Source of the DNA: Ascochyta rabiei
Taxonomy: Eukaryota > Ascomycota > Dothideomycetes > Pleosporales > Didymellaceae
Direction: 5' to 3'
Length of the DNA stretch: 64,000 bases
Assembly (NCBI RefSeq): GCF_004011695.2
Contig: NC_082406.1
Coordinates: forward strand, 1,426,001 to 1,490,000
Part shown: positions 1-12,451 of the stretch, piece by piece
Numbering within the stretch: position 1 is the first letter of the stretch
Layout of the letters: each line of letters opens with the position of its first letter
The notes under the pieces: generated by a model
Database searches by the model: none
Told to the model about the DNA's origin: nothing
Seen by the model: only the letters and a program-made list of their open reading frames with translations
Program-made: the position numbers and the translations under genes

Positions 1-289
1 ATAGCTCTATATTAAGTCCTGTTGTAGCCTTACATATGGCATTTGCTACATGTTAGTAGTGCTCGCTAACGCTGTAGGGCAGCGTCAACCTAGGCCTCCT
101 CCTTAACTACATTATTAGCCTATAAGACTAGTAATTAAGCTTCCTTAACCTATAGAACTCCCCTACGTGCTATATACTGTCTACGCTTTTAACACTTATA
201 TTACTAGCATTAGTTTAAAGCACGTAGCTTAGCATTCTCCTAAGTTAAGATTGTTACTAACTGTATTACAAGCTAACAACCCTTAACAA

Positions 290-1610
290 GCTAGGATATA
301 GCTTAACTAGTTAGACTCTATAACTAACGCTTAAGGAGATCTTATATAAGGTAAGCTTGCTACTAAAGCTGGTTAACTGTACGTAGTGTCTCTGCTGTCT
401 ACAGCCCTGCTGGTCCTGCTGCTGTCCCTAGTAGTAATAGTGTTCTAATAACAGTAAGGCATGACAGGACACGCTCTAGATTAAATGGGATAAGCCCTGT
501 TACTTGAAATCTAGCCTTAATATTGCTCTCTAATAGAGTAGTTAGTCTAATCCTCAGGTACATCTATAGGAAGTCAAGCTTATTAACATAGAAGATGCTT
601 TAGTAGGCAAGCTTAGACACCTTATGTCTATATACTACCTTAAGAGAAGAGTAGCAGCTAACATCTAGTGGCTAGAGAAGGTGTAAGGTGTAAGGAGGCA
701 TATAGAGAGTAATAATTATATTGTTCTTATAGTACTAATTAAACTTAGGTATAGTATAGCTGCTGTAACTGTTAAGGATAAGTAGCTAACAAGCACCTAA
801 TAAGTAAGTCTGTGTGTGCCTGTTAAAGTGCTTCACCTAGTCAAGGCCTAGCTTATCTGTTGTCCAGCCGTTGTCACTAACAGCAACAGTCCAGTCAGGT
901 GGGAGGTCTTAATACCAGCTGGCCTAGTAGAGCTTCCCTGCTAGTATAAGGAAGGGTGGGATAGACTAACCTAACGCGTTAACACACTTAATTATTATTA
1001 CCTACTTGCAATTGCCTGGCTAAACAACTGTAGCGCGTCTAACTGTGTTAGAGCTAGTAATAACCTTAGACATTAAGGCAATACCTATTATAAACCTAGT
1101 CTTATTAAAGTTATAGATGTCCTTATTAGGTATCCTATATATAAGGCGTGTCTCCTCTACCAGCCTGAACCACGCGCTAATCCTGACAGGATCTTTACAG
1201 CGTGCCCTTTGTAAATAGAATTTCCTATTCTACTTTGTCTAGAGTTCTGGCTGGCGCTTAATAAAGCGTGCTACCCAGTTCTTGCCTAGCAAAGGAGGAG
1301 GAGGATTTTAGCTGCAGGCAGTAAGAAGAGTGTCTGCTATTTGTTGCACATTAATAATCTAGAGTAGAAATCTATAACAATTAAGGTCTAAGATCTACTA
1401 AGTAAGGGACTGCTCTTTAACAGGGCTAAGCTTAAGGTTAACAGACGTTGTTGCGTCTTTTAACTTAATACCCTAGAGGCGGCGGTGGAGCGTTGTACGA
1501 GGCACCTGGTAGAGCAAAGCAGCCCTATTTTTTAACTAAACGCGTCCTGATTTAACAGCAGAGGCAGCAAGAAGGCATCTACCCTCTGTAAGGGAGGCTT
1601 AAGTACGTTG
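290..1610 (-). mobile_element. RIP-degraded pogo/Fot1-type DDE transposase relic
   Basis: Read on the minus strand, one frame keeps the recognisable backbone of a fungal Tc1/mariner-pogo (Fot1-like, DDE_1) transposase. It runs from an HTH part (VPRTTLHRR, about 1500) through the CENP-B-type part (GKNWVARFIKRQPEL, about 1270) to the catalytic core (WFRLVEETRLIYRIPN, NFNKTRF, VSDNGWTT, MPPYTLHLL, LDFL, TGLIPFN near 480). The frame is broken by many TAG and TAA codons that stand where CAG or TGG is expected. In NFNKTRF the family's usual D, E and G codons have become N, K and R, all G-to-A changes on this strand. That is the expected footprint of RIP. The element is not functional. I could not place terminal inverted repeats, and the left end may lie outside the window. 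Confidence 0.82.
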
Positions 1611-3496
1611 TGGTTGAGCCATTACAGTTGGGATGAAAGAAGTTTGACGCGTTTTGGTGGGGTTGGCTGGATACTGGTGTTGGCCGCTTACTGGTGAAAC
1701 ACGTTATGAGAAGCATTGATTACATCATTCGACGTTGAGCGCACAAAGGCCTGTATAGTCTTGACAGTCTTGTGCATGTAGCATGAAGCATGGAGGGAGC
1801 ATGGAGGGAGCATGGAGCATGTAGCTTGTAGCTTGTAGCTTGTAGCTTGTAGGCTACCTAGCCGCAGCCGTGCAAGAGGAGTGGAGACGAGAATTTGCGT
1901 AGGTTTGGCAACTCGCAATCGATAAGCAGGCACGGGCGCCATGGAGACGAAGCATTCCGTTCCATGACGGCTGCCGCTACGTAGTGACCGACACGCTCAC
2001 GAAACAAGGTGCAGTCGAAAGGCGGGCAGGAAGCGTGAAAGGCTTGAGGGGAGGGAATCCCAGGGCGTGGAGCAAGGTGATTGGCGTCTCTGTGAGTCTG
2101 TGTGCAGCCCTGGCCAACGCTCGCCGTCCGCAAACAAGGCAGAGGCGTTCGCTACGGGCTGGGCCAGGGGCCAAGGCCGTGAATGATGAATGATGAACGA
2201 TGAACGATGAACGACCAGTGTTCAGTCTCCATGTCGGCCGCCAGGAGACGAGAGGAGATGGGCTGCAAGCGACGACGACGGTGACGCTGAGAATGCGCTG
2301 TCACACGGCGTGCTTGTCGCGGCGTCGCGCTGCATCACTGGCCAGCTGGCCAGCCATGGCTCCACGCACCGCCTCAACGCGCACGGTGCCGATCGACAGT
2401 CGGTCGACGTCCCAAACACTCGCGCCATCATCATTATTGTCTATTTCGGGGCGCGGTTTGGCTGTACCGCCGTCACCCGTGCATGCACCGACCCCTGCCT
2501 CGCTGCCTGGCTGCCTCGCTGCATCCCTGCATCCCTGCCTCCCTGCCTCCCTGCATCCCTGTACCCCTGCATCCCTGTACCCCTGTGCTCCCCCCCCCGC
2601 CTACGCGCCAAACCCCTGTCTTGTCTCGCGGCGGTGGCGCAAAGCCAGCAGACGAGACGCAGGCATGGCATGGCACCAAGGAGCGCGCCATGGAAGCGCA
2701 AGGATGCAGAAGTCTTCCCTCCGTAGCAAAGTTTCCGTCGTTTCCTGCGCACAGGCCGCGGGTCTCAGTTGGGCGCGCATCTCCTGCTGGTCTTACTACT
2801 GCTGCTGCTGCTGCTGCTGTTGAGCTGCTGTGCTGCGTGCAATATAACTCCGCTGTCCCCGTGCTTTGCCTTTGCGCTTACTGTGCCCCGTTCTCTTGAC
2901 CATCCCCTCCCAGACCTCTCCCAGACTCCAAGACCTCCCCAGCACGTCTTCTTGGAAAGCCACTATCCTCAGAGCCAGAGCCCGAGTCAGACGCAACCCA
3001 CCGGCACAAACACACCCAGCCGTCGTGCTCGCGCTTTCTGCGTCCTGCTACCTGCCTCGTTGCACACCTGTAGGGTCCGCTAGTGACACCCGTTCCCTCG
3101 CTCGCCAACTCGACGTTCCACACTCGTTTCCACTACCGCGCTGCTCTTCCCAGGGTCCTCGACCTCAAAACCCCCGCCTTGTACCCCAGCCTGGCCTGAA
3201 CAACCTCAGCCGCTCGCTCTCGAGACCACGCTTCCACGCTCGCTGCCATCCACACGACCGTCGATCCTCATCTATTTGGACCCTCTCCCGCCGACGCCCG
3301 TTGACAGTGCGCCCAGCCTCTTCTCCGTTGCTGACAAGGCTTCGCCATTGTTTTGCATCTTCCCTTGTTGGGTGCTTGGTGACTAGCCTTGTTCCTGCCG
3401 AGCGTCGACGTCTTATTGTGCCTTCCTGCCTCTCACGCCTTTCATCCACTATTCTTACCCTGACCACCTACCTCTCACATTCTTACCACCGCAACC
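1611..3496. other. Gene-free stretch with simple repeats, upstream of the 3.5 kb gene
   Basis: No convincing gene. It holds short tandem repeats: GCATGGAGG-like units at about 1785-1820, a GTAGCTT unit repeated at 1821-1853, a C-rich ladder of CCCTGCAT-like units at about 2505-2590, and a (TGC)n tract at 2799-2820. Several reading frames stay open across these because the repeats lack stops, but they show no domain or codon pattern. The pyrimidine-rich 2880-3490 part is a plausible promoter and 5' leader for the gene starting at 3497. Confidence 0.6.
2799..2820. repeat. (TGC)n microsatellite
   Basis: Seven to eight uninterrupted TGC/GCT units. It lies about 680 bases upstream of the next start codon and is not inside a credible coding region. 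Confidence 0.85.
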
Positions 3497-5049
3497 ATGG
3501 CTTTCGGTCAATCAGACGGCAACGAGTTCTTCATGTCCTGGGCACTGTGGCAGAAGATGACTTTCGTGAGTGACGCTACTATCAACCGACAACGGTCCCT
3601 CTTGCTAACGAGTGCTAGGTCTTGGCCTGTGGAATTGTATAAACCCACCCATCCCTTCTTACCACCAAGCTCTGCTGACAATCGCAGGTGGTTACCATCT
3701 TCCTTGGCTTCTGTAAGCTCTACTACGACCGCAGCAAGCTCCGCAAATACACAAAGGTCGACAAGGGCAAAACGGCCGCCACGCCCGAGATGCTAGAGTC
3801 GCAGCCCGTACAGCAGCTGCACGCAGAAGAGATGAAGGACGACATTCCATTCGGTGTCCGCGCCATCGAGAGCGGAATCGAAGTCGACGGTGTCTGGATC
3901 TCACGCTCCAACACACCGGTTGGTAGCAGCCGTGCATCCATCATCTCCGAGAACCGGCTGCCTCGCAGCTTCAACAACTCTGCGCTCGAGCTTCCTCACA
4001 TGTCGTACGCCTCGAGCCGTGGCAGTTCTGCAGCACCCAGCTCCTTCGACCGTGCCGTTTCTGCCGAAAGGCTTCCTACCAACGACTCGCGCTCTGCGTC
4101 GCCACCCGACCACGTGTACAACAATCGTCCTGACCCTTCGTCCGCGCGCTACAGCCAGTCCAACCTTGCTCGCAACTCTACCACTATGCCGAACCTTGAA
4201 CAGGCCCGCTCGGGACCTCCTTCTCGTGAGTCTTGCCGTGATGGAATGCTCAAACGCACGCTAATCGGCTCGCCAGCACACAACGCCCAATCCGGAGAGT
4301 CCAGCGGCTCCTCCAAGAAGTCCAGCCGCCGCACCAGCGACGAGTCCGACTACATGGCCATCTCGCAAGACGTCCGTGCATACGAGACAGCACACATTAG
4401 GCCCGCTTCCGGCGCAAGCCCAATCGACCCCCGCACTGACCTCGATCTTCTCCAGAGCCATCGTATGTCTCACGTCGCCGAGACCGGACAGCTTACTCCA
4501 CGAGTCCGCAAACCAGGTAGCAGCGGCGAGTGGGCCAGCGTGGCGGACAACCAGGTTGCTACGCACAACGGCGTCAGCTACTTCATGCCCCAGAAGACAC
4601 CCTCTCCTCCTCTGCCTCCCCTCGTTGACCCGAAAGAGGAAGCCGCCGGCTACGCGTCCAGTCACGCCCTAGATTCGCAACCTCAGTACCAGTACCAGTA
4701 CCAGGATCAGACTAGCCACGGTGTCCCACTTCAGGAGTCGTATGCACCAAACGCGCCCTACTACCCTGACACATACCAAGTCCGCGGGCCCCAGCACCAG
4801 CCGTCCTATGATGAGGTTCCTTATGAAGTTCAGACAATGCAGAACAACCAGCGTCCTGAATCTCAGGTCCTACGCAGCGTCAACTCTGGCTTTCAAGTGC
4901 TGAAGCCAGGCACATTCGCTACACCATCGCCCGAAGAAGTGGAGATGACAGACAGGAGTGAGAGGAGACAATCCACAGGAAAGAAGCTACAAAAGAAGCG
5001 TCGCTCGTCTGGGGAGTCCAGGAAGTCTGCCTTCACTGAGCAGGTCTAA
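3497..5049 (+). CDS. Single-pass membrane protein with long disordered tail, unknown function
   Basis: The exon model is 3497-3565, 3619-3636 and 3688-5049, with a probable third intron at 4226-4276 (GTGAGT..GCTAATC..CAG, 51 nt, so it also reads through in frame). Joining the 18-nt second exon gives an unbroken hydrophobic helix, MTFVLACGIVVTIFLGF, at about residues 21-37. It is preceded by a short N-terminus starting MAFGQSDGNEFF and followed by basic KLYYDRSKLRKY, so the N-terminus is probably lumenal or extracellular and the tail cytosolic. The remaining 400 or so residues are Ser/Pro/Gln-rich and look disordered; a QYQYQYQ run is coded by a CAGTAC repeat. The last 30 residues are Lys/Arg/Ser-rich. 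The product is about 466 residues with the third intron spliced. I recognise it only as a conserved filamentous-fungal hypothetical. No enzymatic domain is visible. Confidence 0.8.
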
Positions 5050-8000
5050 ATTCCTTGCTTTGGCCCTCCTCCTAGCAGAGTCCCACGGCGCTGGGTCATC
5101 GCGTACACGTCGCGACCGCCATCTTGGGTCTTCCGTACAGCTTTGTACCACTTTCACGGACCGGACTCTGCGCTAAGCCTCCGAATGCGTTGGCATCTAT
5201 CACTGCATCGGAGTTTCTGAGCGTCTTTACCATGAACCGACTGAATCTTGGGGGCTTTTCTTGCATCCTGACTAGCTGCATGTATGCTAACTAAGAACAT
5301 TACTGTCACGAGCGCGCACTGGACTGCCGCGCAAAAGGGGCACAAGGCTGCACCCAATCACCATTTTCGGCGTTACAGAGCATATTGGTTTAATTGACGA
5401 TATAATGATGAGTACATAGCCGTTCCATCATCGGCACACAGGAATGCACAATACATATCTACCTGCCACAGACCTTCCACCCACTGCACTTCCGTCCTTG
5501 ATCAGTTGTCAAGTGTTGCACCACTAACCTCACTACCAAGGCAAAGCACAAGCCCGAAACAAGGATTTGGGTTCCTACGTTGCAGCTCGGGCAGCTTAAC
5601 CCTCGGCTTTCTTAGCACCGAGCCACGCCATCTTACGCACTCTGTCGTTTGTGCGTCTCTATGCTCTCCGTGGAAAAGTTGCCAAGTAGCGAGGCAAAAT
5701 TAAGGTTCTGGAGCCATTGGTGACAAGTCATGTTGCGTTCTGACCGGTGTCAGAGCGGTACCGTGGGCCGAGTCAGCGCTTGTGGAAATGCTGCTGCCAG
5801 GCCGTTCGACGGCGCCATCTCCCCACCCATCGGCTTGCCGTGCTCGGGAATGCGACCACTCAAAATCGATGAAAGCGTGCGCGTTCCTGGGGCCGCCTGC
5901 TTTTGCCGGCGGTGTTTGTGAGCGATGCTTGGTCCTAGAACAGGTCGATGCTAGGAGACGCCATGTCTAAAAAAGGTGAACTACTTGTACATGGTCGGTC
6001 GATCGTACGGAGAACTTCGCTCAACGAGCTGTGACGTCTGAAGAACAAACGGTTGCTTGGACTGAGGTCCTTCGCTGGCAGTCTGACGCGCAAGGTCTGA
6101 CATCGAACAACGAGACTGGGTGTAGAGGCGGGCGAGCGGGAGGAAAACAGCGCGGCCACGACTACGGCGAAGCAAGGCACAGCACGGGTGGAAGCCACGG
6201 CAAGGCGCGCATGGCACAGTTCGCTGGTTCACTGGCCACGACCCAATATCTCCACATCTGACCCGCCAAGACTCCTCGTTTCTCGATGCCCCATCAACAA
6301 TCGATAAAGAAATTTGCCTAGCGCTGGCCATCTTCTTACAACCAGTGTGCATTGGGAGGCCCAGACTAGGGTGGGGCCCTGTGGCATTGGAGTTCAATCT
6401 GCCATCGCTGTTATACATCGTTTGTGTGGTGCGTCAACGTGGAGATGAGAAGCTTCGCGTCAAGCGTAGACGATGCACATCACCTTGGCAGAGAAGCAAG
6501 GCGCTCGCAAAGTCAAACACAACACACCTGCGGTTGGTGTACGGTGGGGTAGGTTCTGTGACATGGGCGCCCGCGTGCTTGCGCCCGCCTCTTACTTGCA
6601 AGCGAAGCTCACTTGCTTGCCATCGGGGCAAGGGATTGATGGAAGGAAACCGTCAGCGAGCTGAAGTGGCGTGCAGCCTTGCAGACCGATGAATGTGTCG
6701 GTACCGACCGAGTACGTACGGCCTTGCCTGAAAAAGTGGAGGAAGCTGGGCATGCATTTCCTCGTCCATCTCCAGCGTTGCTTTTGGCTCCAAGTCGAAC
6801 CTTGCTGGATCTGCACAGGGTGTCTCACAGCATCACAAAGTCTGAACAGCCCATGCATGCACCTGCAGTACCCATAGCTGTACACACGTACCGACATGTA
6901 GTCATTGAGGCGTATGCTCGCTCTAGCGACAAAGATGATTCATCACGACAATTTGTATACTTTGCACGCCTTACACCGCAAAGCCTGCATCTCCCTGTCC
7001 GTTCGAGCAAGGCGACAACGTCATCTGCACAGCCTTCTCCGCCCGAAGCTTGGAAGAGGCAAAAGCGGGGTATATGTTGTGCGCTGTCAAGGCGAGACGC
7101 TGATGTTGAGGGTGGAGCAAAGTGGTTCGAGTTGAAAGCTTGACTGCATCTGCACTGCATCGAGCGTCAGGGCGAGTAGGCCTACATACAACACAGTTCA
7201 AGGGTGTATGTAGGACTGGACCCCAGTCGTCTGTCGTTCTAGTTGCACGAGCGCGTTATGACGGGCAGCACGGAGAAGATTGCGCACGCTTTGAAGAGGT
7301 CCCGAATTGCCGTGCGTCTGCAGGCGGAACGCCGAGCACAGGGACGGCCATAAAGACCTGCGTATAGTGAAGCCATGGACGGAGTTGTGCAGAACCATCA
7401 TTAATCCGAAACGCAGCAGGTTAATTAGCTCATGTGCGAGAACATGAGGGCTTCTTGGAAACGCAACCGTCGTTGTTCAAGGGTGAACATGGGCACTGAA
7501 GAAGGATGCACCCACTGGTCAAGAAATGACGGAACCTGCTGTAAATGAAGTAAAAACCGTTGGTTGTGTTGACGACTAAATTTACACTGCAACTTTGCGC
7601 GAGGAGACGTGTGACCAACAACGCCGATTTTAAAATAAACAACATATCGATCATAAGAGTCAGAGAGGTAGTTCGCCATGTGTGACAGACAGCTCACTAA
7701 CACCCTGGATGTGCCTTGTGTGCACAGTTGTTACGTCGATTTCTCGATTTTCGTGTCGCTCTTGAAGCCACCACCTTGCACTTGTTCATTGGCGATGCTT
7801 GAGCTCTATTGGTCATTCCTTCTTTGACCCTTTGTATCATCTTTCCATTCTTGAATAACGCCTTGTCCTTGTCATCACCTGCATGCCCATGACCAAACTT
7901 GCTATAGCCCTGCTAGTTGCCGAACTCGTCGCGGTTAGACTGATCTTGTCCCTTTTGCTGACCTTACTCTTGACACTTCACGTTATACTTCTACCCCTTG

Positions 8001-9135
8001 CTATCACAGCATCCTCACCCACCACCTTAGCTTCTCATCTCGCTACCTTGACCGATAGATTGTGGCTTATTGCTTGTGAGTAGCTAGCAGTAGAAGGGCG
8101 AGGTTGATCACGGTGGGAAGCTATTCACCAGCAACAGAAGTAACAGCACTGGACTGACCAGCAGACGAATCGGGAAATCTCGGATCACAAACGAGCCGGC
8201 AGCTGAAGACTGCCTGGGCGTTAAATGTAGCACAGCTGGTGATCTGTCAAATACCCCATGTGCGACTTTCAGATAGTGACAATGTTAGGCAAAGTAAACC
8301 CAGAAGTTTGCGAAGCCTTGTCTAATGACCTAGCTGTAACTGGAGTTTGAGGAAGACGCGGCAGTAGTTGACTCGGTGCTTGCAGGAGCCGAAGTCGAAG
8401 GCCGGCCATCAGTTGGGGCTGAAGCTGACACGAAAGAAGCTGATTTGGCAGCAGCTGGTGTGGAAAGCAAATACACTCCTTGAGGGTCTGTCACCAATAG
8501 GAGTTGATGTAGGAAGCAGGAGGAGAGCTTTCACAGATTGGCGTCGCTCAAACGTCAAAAACGCAGCCTTACAGCGGAATTAAGCGCAGTTCAATGTTGA
8601 AAAAATCAAGAATATAGACACCTGGAACGTGCCGTCAGATGATGACCTGACAAGCAGACGCAGGAGACATGGGTAAGAGAACCTCGATACAGACCTCATA
8701 CTCTGGGGCAGACCTGCCGTCCTAATGAGCATAACAGAATGTGACGTTTAGCCTCGGTGAATCACTTCAATATATAGAGACTGGAGCAGCTGCAAGTGAA
8801 GCTAGAAAAGGAGCATGTAGACGAGGTTGCTGAAGCGTGCGTGTCCTATGTTTGCTTTCAGTGAACAGTGAGTTCAAGGCTGGAGCACACTTTAGCCACC
8901 AGTACCGAAATATTCGTTCCCAGAGCCCAGACCTGTACCGGTCGTTTGAGGTAGCTCATGATGAGTGCGCCGCTACAGACTTTGCTCTGAGGCTGTAATG
9001 ATGCTGTATTGATGGCGGTCCATACAGAGACGGAGATGGTGCCCCACATGCTAGTCACTAGCGCGTATTCCATCAAAAAGTTCTGTGACGAAGCATACGC
9101 CTTGCCGAACGACAGATCCACGAAAACGCAGCAAC
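5050..9135. other. 4-kb gene-poor stretch with weak coding-like fragments
   Basis: No gene can be defended here. Three fragments between 7.88 and 8.85 kb look more protein-like than the rest. The first, 7883-8083, is a hydrophobic frame beginning MPMTKLAIALL. The second is a stop-free stretch of about 60 codons at about 8095-8275 with no ATG. The third is a Glu/Ala-rich frame at 8340-8482 (EFEEDAAVVDSVLAGAEV, then a stop). Near 8680-8740 an intron-like GTAAGA..CCTAATG..CAG is followed by about 30 open codons. They do not join into one frame without stops, so they could be a decayed gene, UTR exons of the gene at 9136, or chance. Confidence 0.4.
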
Positions 9136-11398
9136 ATGGCCGGAATCAAGCGCGACTCTGCGGCAGCTGCTGTGTCGGCGAAAAGTAAGAAGGACAAGTT
9201 GGAGAAGAAGTCGTCCAAGGGCGAGTCCAAGCATGCTGTCAAGCCTGTGAAGAAAAGCCACAAGGTTGCTGAAGCCCTCGAAGAATCCGACACCAGCGAG
9301 CAGGACAACAGCTACGGCGGCTTTTCCGCCAACCCGGACGTTGACATGGCCGACAGCGACTCGGAAGAGCAGCCAAAGTCCAAGACGCAGAAGCGCAAAG
9401 CAGAAGACGAGCCCACGGAAAAGAAGAAGAAGTCCAAGTACGAGACGCCCAAGGAGATTTCGTCCAAGCTGGCCGACATGCATGGTAAGCAACCAGCCTC
9501 CTGTGTCTCCGCAATCCTCGACTCACCCAATCGCAGCCAGCAACTCGCGCGAAGCACACGCAAAGCAAAAGGCCCTTGCCAAAGAACGCAAAAACGCCAA
9601 GCCGAACGCCGACGTTATCGAGCGTTCCAAGAAGCTGTGGGAGAAGCTGCGTCTCAAGTCGCACGTCGACAAGGACGAGAGGAAAGAACTTGTCAAGGAG
9701 CTCTTTGAGATCATCACCGGCCGCGTCAAGGACTTCGTCTTCAAGCACGACTCCGTACGAGTCATCCAGACAGCAATCAAGTACTCCACCATGGAGCAGA
9801 GAAGAATGATTGCGCGCGAACTCAAGGGCGAGTTCAAGGTGTTGTCTGAGGGCAAATACTCCAAGTTCTTGATCGCCAAGCTGGTCGAAAAGGGGTGAGT
9901 TCATCAAGTACAGATTGACGTTGTGTTGACTGGTGACTGACAAAGCTATAGTGACCCAGAGATTCGCGACCTGATCATCACCGAGTTCTACGGACACGTC
10001 AAGCGCATGATCAACCACCCCGAGGCAGCATGGATCTTGGATGATATCTACAGAGCAGTTGCCACACAAGAGCAGAAGAACCGCCTTTTGCGCGAGTGGT
10101 ATGGTGCAGAATTCTCCATCAAGGGCCTTGGGCCGCAGGGCACAGACAGTGCAGACCTGGCAACCATCCTTGAAGAGTCACCGGAGAAGAGAAAGCCCAT
10201 CATGAGTTACCTCGAGAACCAGATCAATTCTCTGATTCAGAAGAAGCTCAACGGCTTCACCATGCTGCACGACGCCATGTTGCAGTACTTTCTTGTCTGC
10301 GAACCAGGCACAGAGCAAGCGAACGATTTCTTGGAGCACCTCAAACCTGACCCAACCCTCAAGGAGGGAGAAGAGGCCGACAACGTTGACTTGATGAAGA
10401 ACCTAGCATTCACAAAGTCTGGCTCTCGACTCGTATCACTTTGCTTCGCATACGGCTCAGCAAAGGACCGAAAGTTATTCCTGAGACCTTACAAGGACAC
10501 AATCGAGACCATGGCCTTCGACCAACATGCGCACCATGTTCTCCTTGCCGCCTTGGCCGTTACAGATGACACCAAGTTATCTTCCAAGTCGATATACAGC
10601 GAACTTCTCCCAAGCAACGACACCCTCGCCGAGAAGGTCCTAAATCTTTGCAACGACGCACGCGCCCGCACGGTTCTTCTTTACCCCTTCGCCGCTGATG
10701 CCAAGTGGTTCCTAGACGACAGCACACGCGAGCGTCTTACAGAAATCTACACAATCCGGCAAACAACCTCCAAAAAGGACCCCAACACTCGTCTCCAGGA
10801 GGTCACCAAGAGCATAGAGGCCCAGCTCCTCAACGCCATTACCGCACGTGCCGCGGATTTTGCATCCTTTACATTCGGTCTGCAATTTATGGGTGAGATC
10901 CTTGTTGGGGCGCCGGAAGTCGAACCAAAGACACGCAAAGAGGCGCTTGCTGAGGTTGCGCGCCTGTCGCAGTCGATTCTTGGCTCTTCGCTGCCGGCCA
11001 GTGCTGGCGACAGCAAGGCCACCAGTCACGGTAAGAACATGCTCAAAACGCTTGTCCAAGGCGGCAAGTTTGACCCCCAGGCCAAGAAGGTCGTGCCTGT
11101 CACTCCAGCGCTTGGGTTCGCGGACATGCTCTGGGCAGAGATCAAGGATAACGTCGTTGATTGGGCCACCGGCGAAGGATCGTTTGTTATTGTTGCGTTG
11201 ACTGAAGCCGAGGCTTTCGAGAAGAAGAACGAGGTGCTGAAGGCACTGAAGAAGGACAAGAAGAAGCTGGAGACTGCTGCAGGGCCAGCAAAGAGCAAGG
11301 ATGCAGATGCGAAGGTTAAAAAGGGGAAGAAGGGCGAGAAGAAGGAAGATGCGCCCAGGGGTAATGCTGGCGCGAGGATATTGCTTGAGAAGTTGTAG
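9136..11398 (+). CDS. PUF6: Pumilio-family ribosome biogenesis factor Puf6
   Basis: Exons are 9136-9484, 9537-9894 and 9952-11398 (717 residues). The start MAGIKRDS is followed by about 110 charged, Lys/Ser/Glu-rich residues, the usual nucleolar N-terminus. From about residue 135 come PUF/Armadillo-like repeats (KLWEKLRLKSH, GRVKDFVFKHDSVRVIQTA, GKYSKFLIAKLVEKG, HVKRMINHPEAAWILDDIY). The C-terminal half fits the CPL domain of the Puf6/PUM3 subfamily, and the tail is Lys-rich (KKGKKGEKKED). In yeast Puf6 acts in 60S subunit assembly in the nucleolus and represses ASH1 mRNA translation; the first role is the conserved one and the likely role here. Both introns have good GT..AG ends, and the frame joins ADMHASNSREAH and VEKGDPEIRD support them. 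The longer frame that starts upstream at 9085 adds only a non-conserved leader. Confidence 0.92.
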
Positions 11399-11770
11399 AC
11401 TCAAGGCATGTGGCGTCGAACAGGAGTTATCTCGATAGGGCAAAAGCTTCAACTTGTGATACCCAGGACTTTTTTGTACTAGCACATCTGGTTGTCAATT
11501 GTGGCAAGCCTTCTGGACGTGGTGACATGGATGATGCATCAGACGCCTGACGAAGCATCGTGGCTGCACACGCAATATCTGATTGCACGTGTTGTCCTTA
11601 CTAAAGAGTTGACACCATCTTGTATTCCGGCGGATCAGTGGGGTCTGAGGAGATTGACCAAACACAAGGCCTTGATCTTCCTCGTACATCTCTTCCTCCC
11701 TTGGGTCGTTCTGTCTGACCACCATGTTTCTGCATCGACTTCTTCTGCTGTACTGCCAGCCATGGCGCTT
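11399..11770. other. Convergent 3' flank between PUF6 and the ankyrin gene
   Basis: The 3' ends of two convergent genes face each other here. I see no RNA gene or clear repeat. Small open frames on both strands look like chance. Confidence 0.6.
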
Positions 11771-12451
11771 TTAATCCGTCCTCTGCCTCACGTTCCGCTC
11801 GCCCTGCTCCGCACCCATACCCGTGACGACTTCTTGGATGAGCTCCCTCAATTGCTGCTGCACTTCGTCCGTTTGGAAATCTTCTCGTGCCGCCAGCTCA
11901 TCTATCCTTCGCCTGATCTCTGGATCGGGCGCCTCGCCAACAGCATCCTCTGCCATGGTTCCCATGTTGATCTGCACGCCGTTTGGCAGTGGTAGTGGAG
12001 GAGGAGGAGGATGCACACCATTCGTGGCTAACGTTCCAGCACTCGCGGGCTCACCATCCGTCCTCAAGGCCATTAAGAACTGATAGACCTCATGCCCCTC
12101 GCCTTCCTCTTCCCCAATCTTCTCCTCTGCCGTCCTGCCCTCTGCATTCCTGATGCTCACGTCGGCGCCCAGCTCTTCGACTAGGCATTTTGCAACATCT
12201 GTGCTCTCTGTCGCAAACAGTGCAGTTTCACCGTCTTCGTCGAGGAGGTTGACGTCTACCGAGTACTTCTGGACCAGCTCGCGCAAGACGCTGAGCTGGT
12301 TGTACGAGGCGGCGGCGTGGACGAGCGAGTAGCCGTGCGCATCGCGGGCTGAGGCAAGCTGGGGGTGTTGAGCAAGCGACTGAAGGATGGACTGGGGGCG
12401 CGTGTCGATGAGGTTTAGGAGGAGATCGATAGTCGGTGTCGGGAGCGCCAT
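11771..12451 (-). CDS. Small ankyrin-repeat protein
   Basis: A single exon of 226 residues starting MALPTPTIDLLLNLID. A longer frame begins at 12556, but its extra 35 residues are non-conserved in character, so the inner ATG is preferred. Ankyrin units are visible: DAHGYSLVHAAASYNQLSVL and DEDGETALFATESTDVAKCL, with a third degenerate one (EELGADVSIRNAEGRTAEE). They span about residues 30-125. A Pro/Gly-rich linker (HPPPPPLPLP) follows. The C-terminus is helical and charged, with DPEIRRRIDELAAREDF and QQQLRELIQEVV. It resembles the small fungal ankyrin proteins related to yeast Yar1 or S. pombe SPAC105.02c, but Yar1 orthology is not established. It is probably a soluble binding or chaperone protein. 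Convergent with PUF6. Confidence 0.82.
   Translation of the reverse strand: MALPTPTIDLLLNLIDTRPQSILQSLAQHPQLASARDAHGYSLVHAAASYNQLSVLRELVQKYSVDVNLLDEDGETALFATESTDVAKCLVEELGADVSIRNAEGRTAEEKIGEEEGEGHEVYQFLMALRTDGEPASAGTLATNGVHPPPPPLPLPNGVQINMGTMAEDAVGEAPDPEIRRRIDELAAREDFQTDEVQQQLRELIQEVVTGMGAEQGERNVRQRTD

Noticed and set aside
2200..2823. Plus-strand frame of about 200 codons in a repeat-rich area
   Set aside because: Composed of CCTGCAT and TGC repeats; several frames are open at once and none has a domain or splice support.
5981..6418. 145-codon minus-strand frame in the 4-kb gap
   Set aside because: No domain, no signal peptide or helix pattern, competing frames in the same place.
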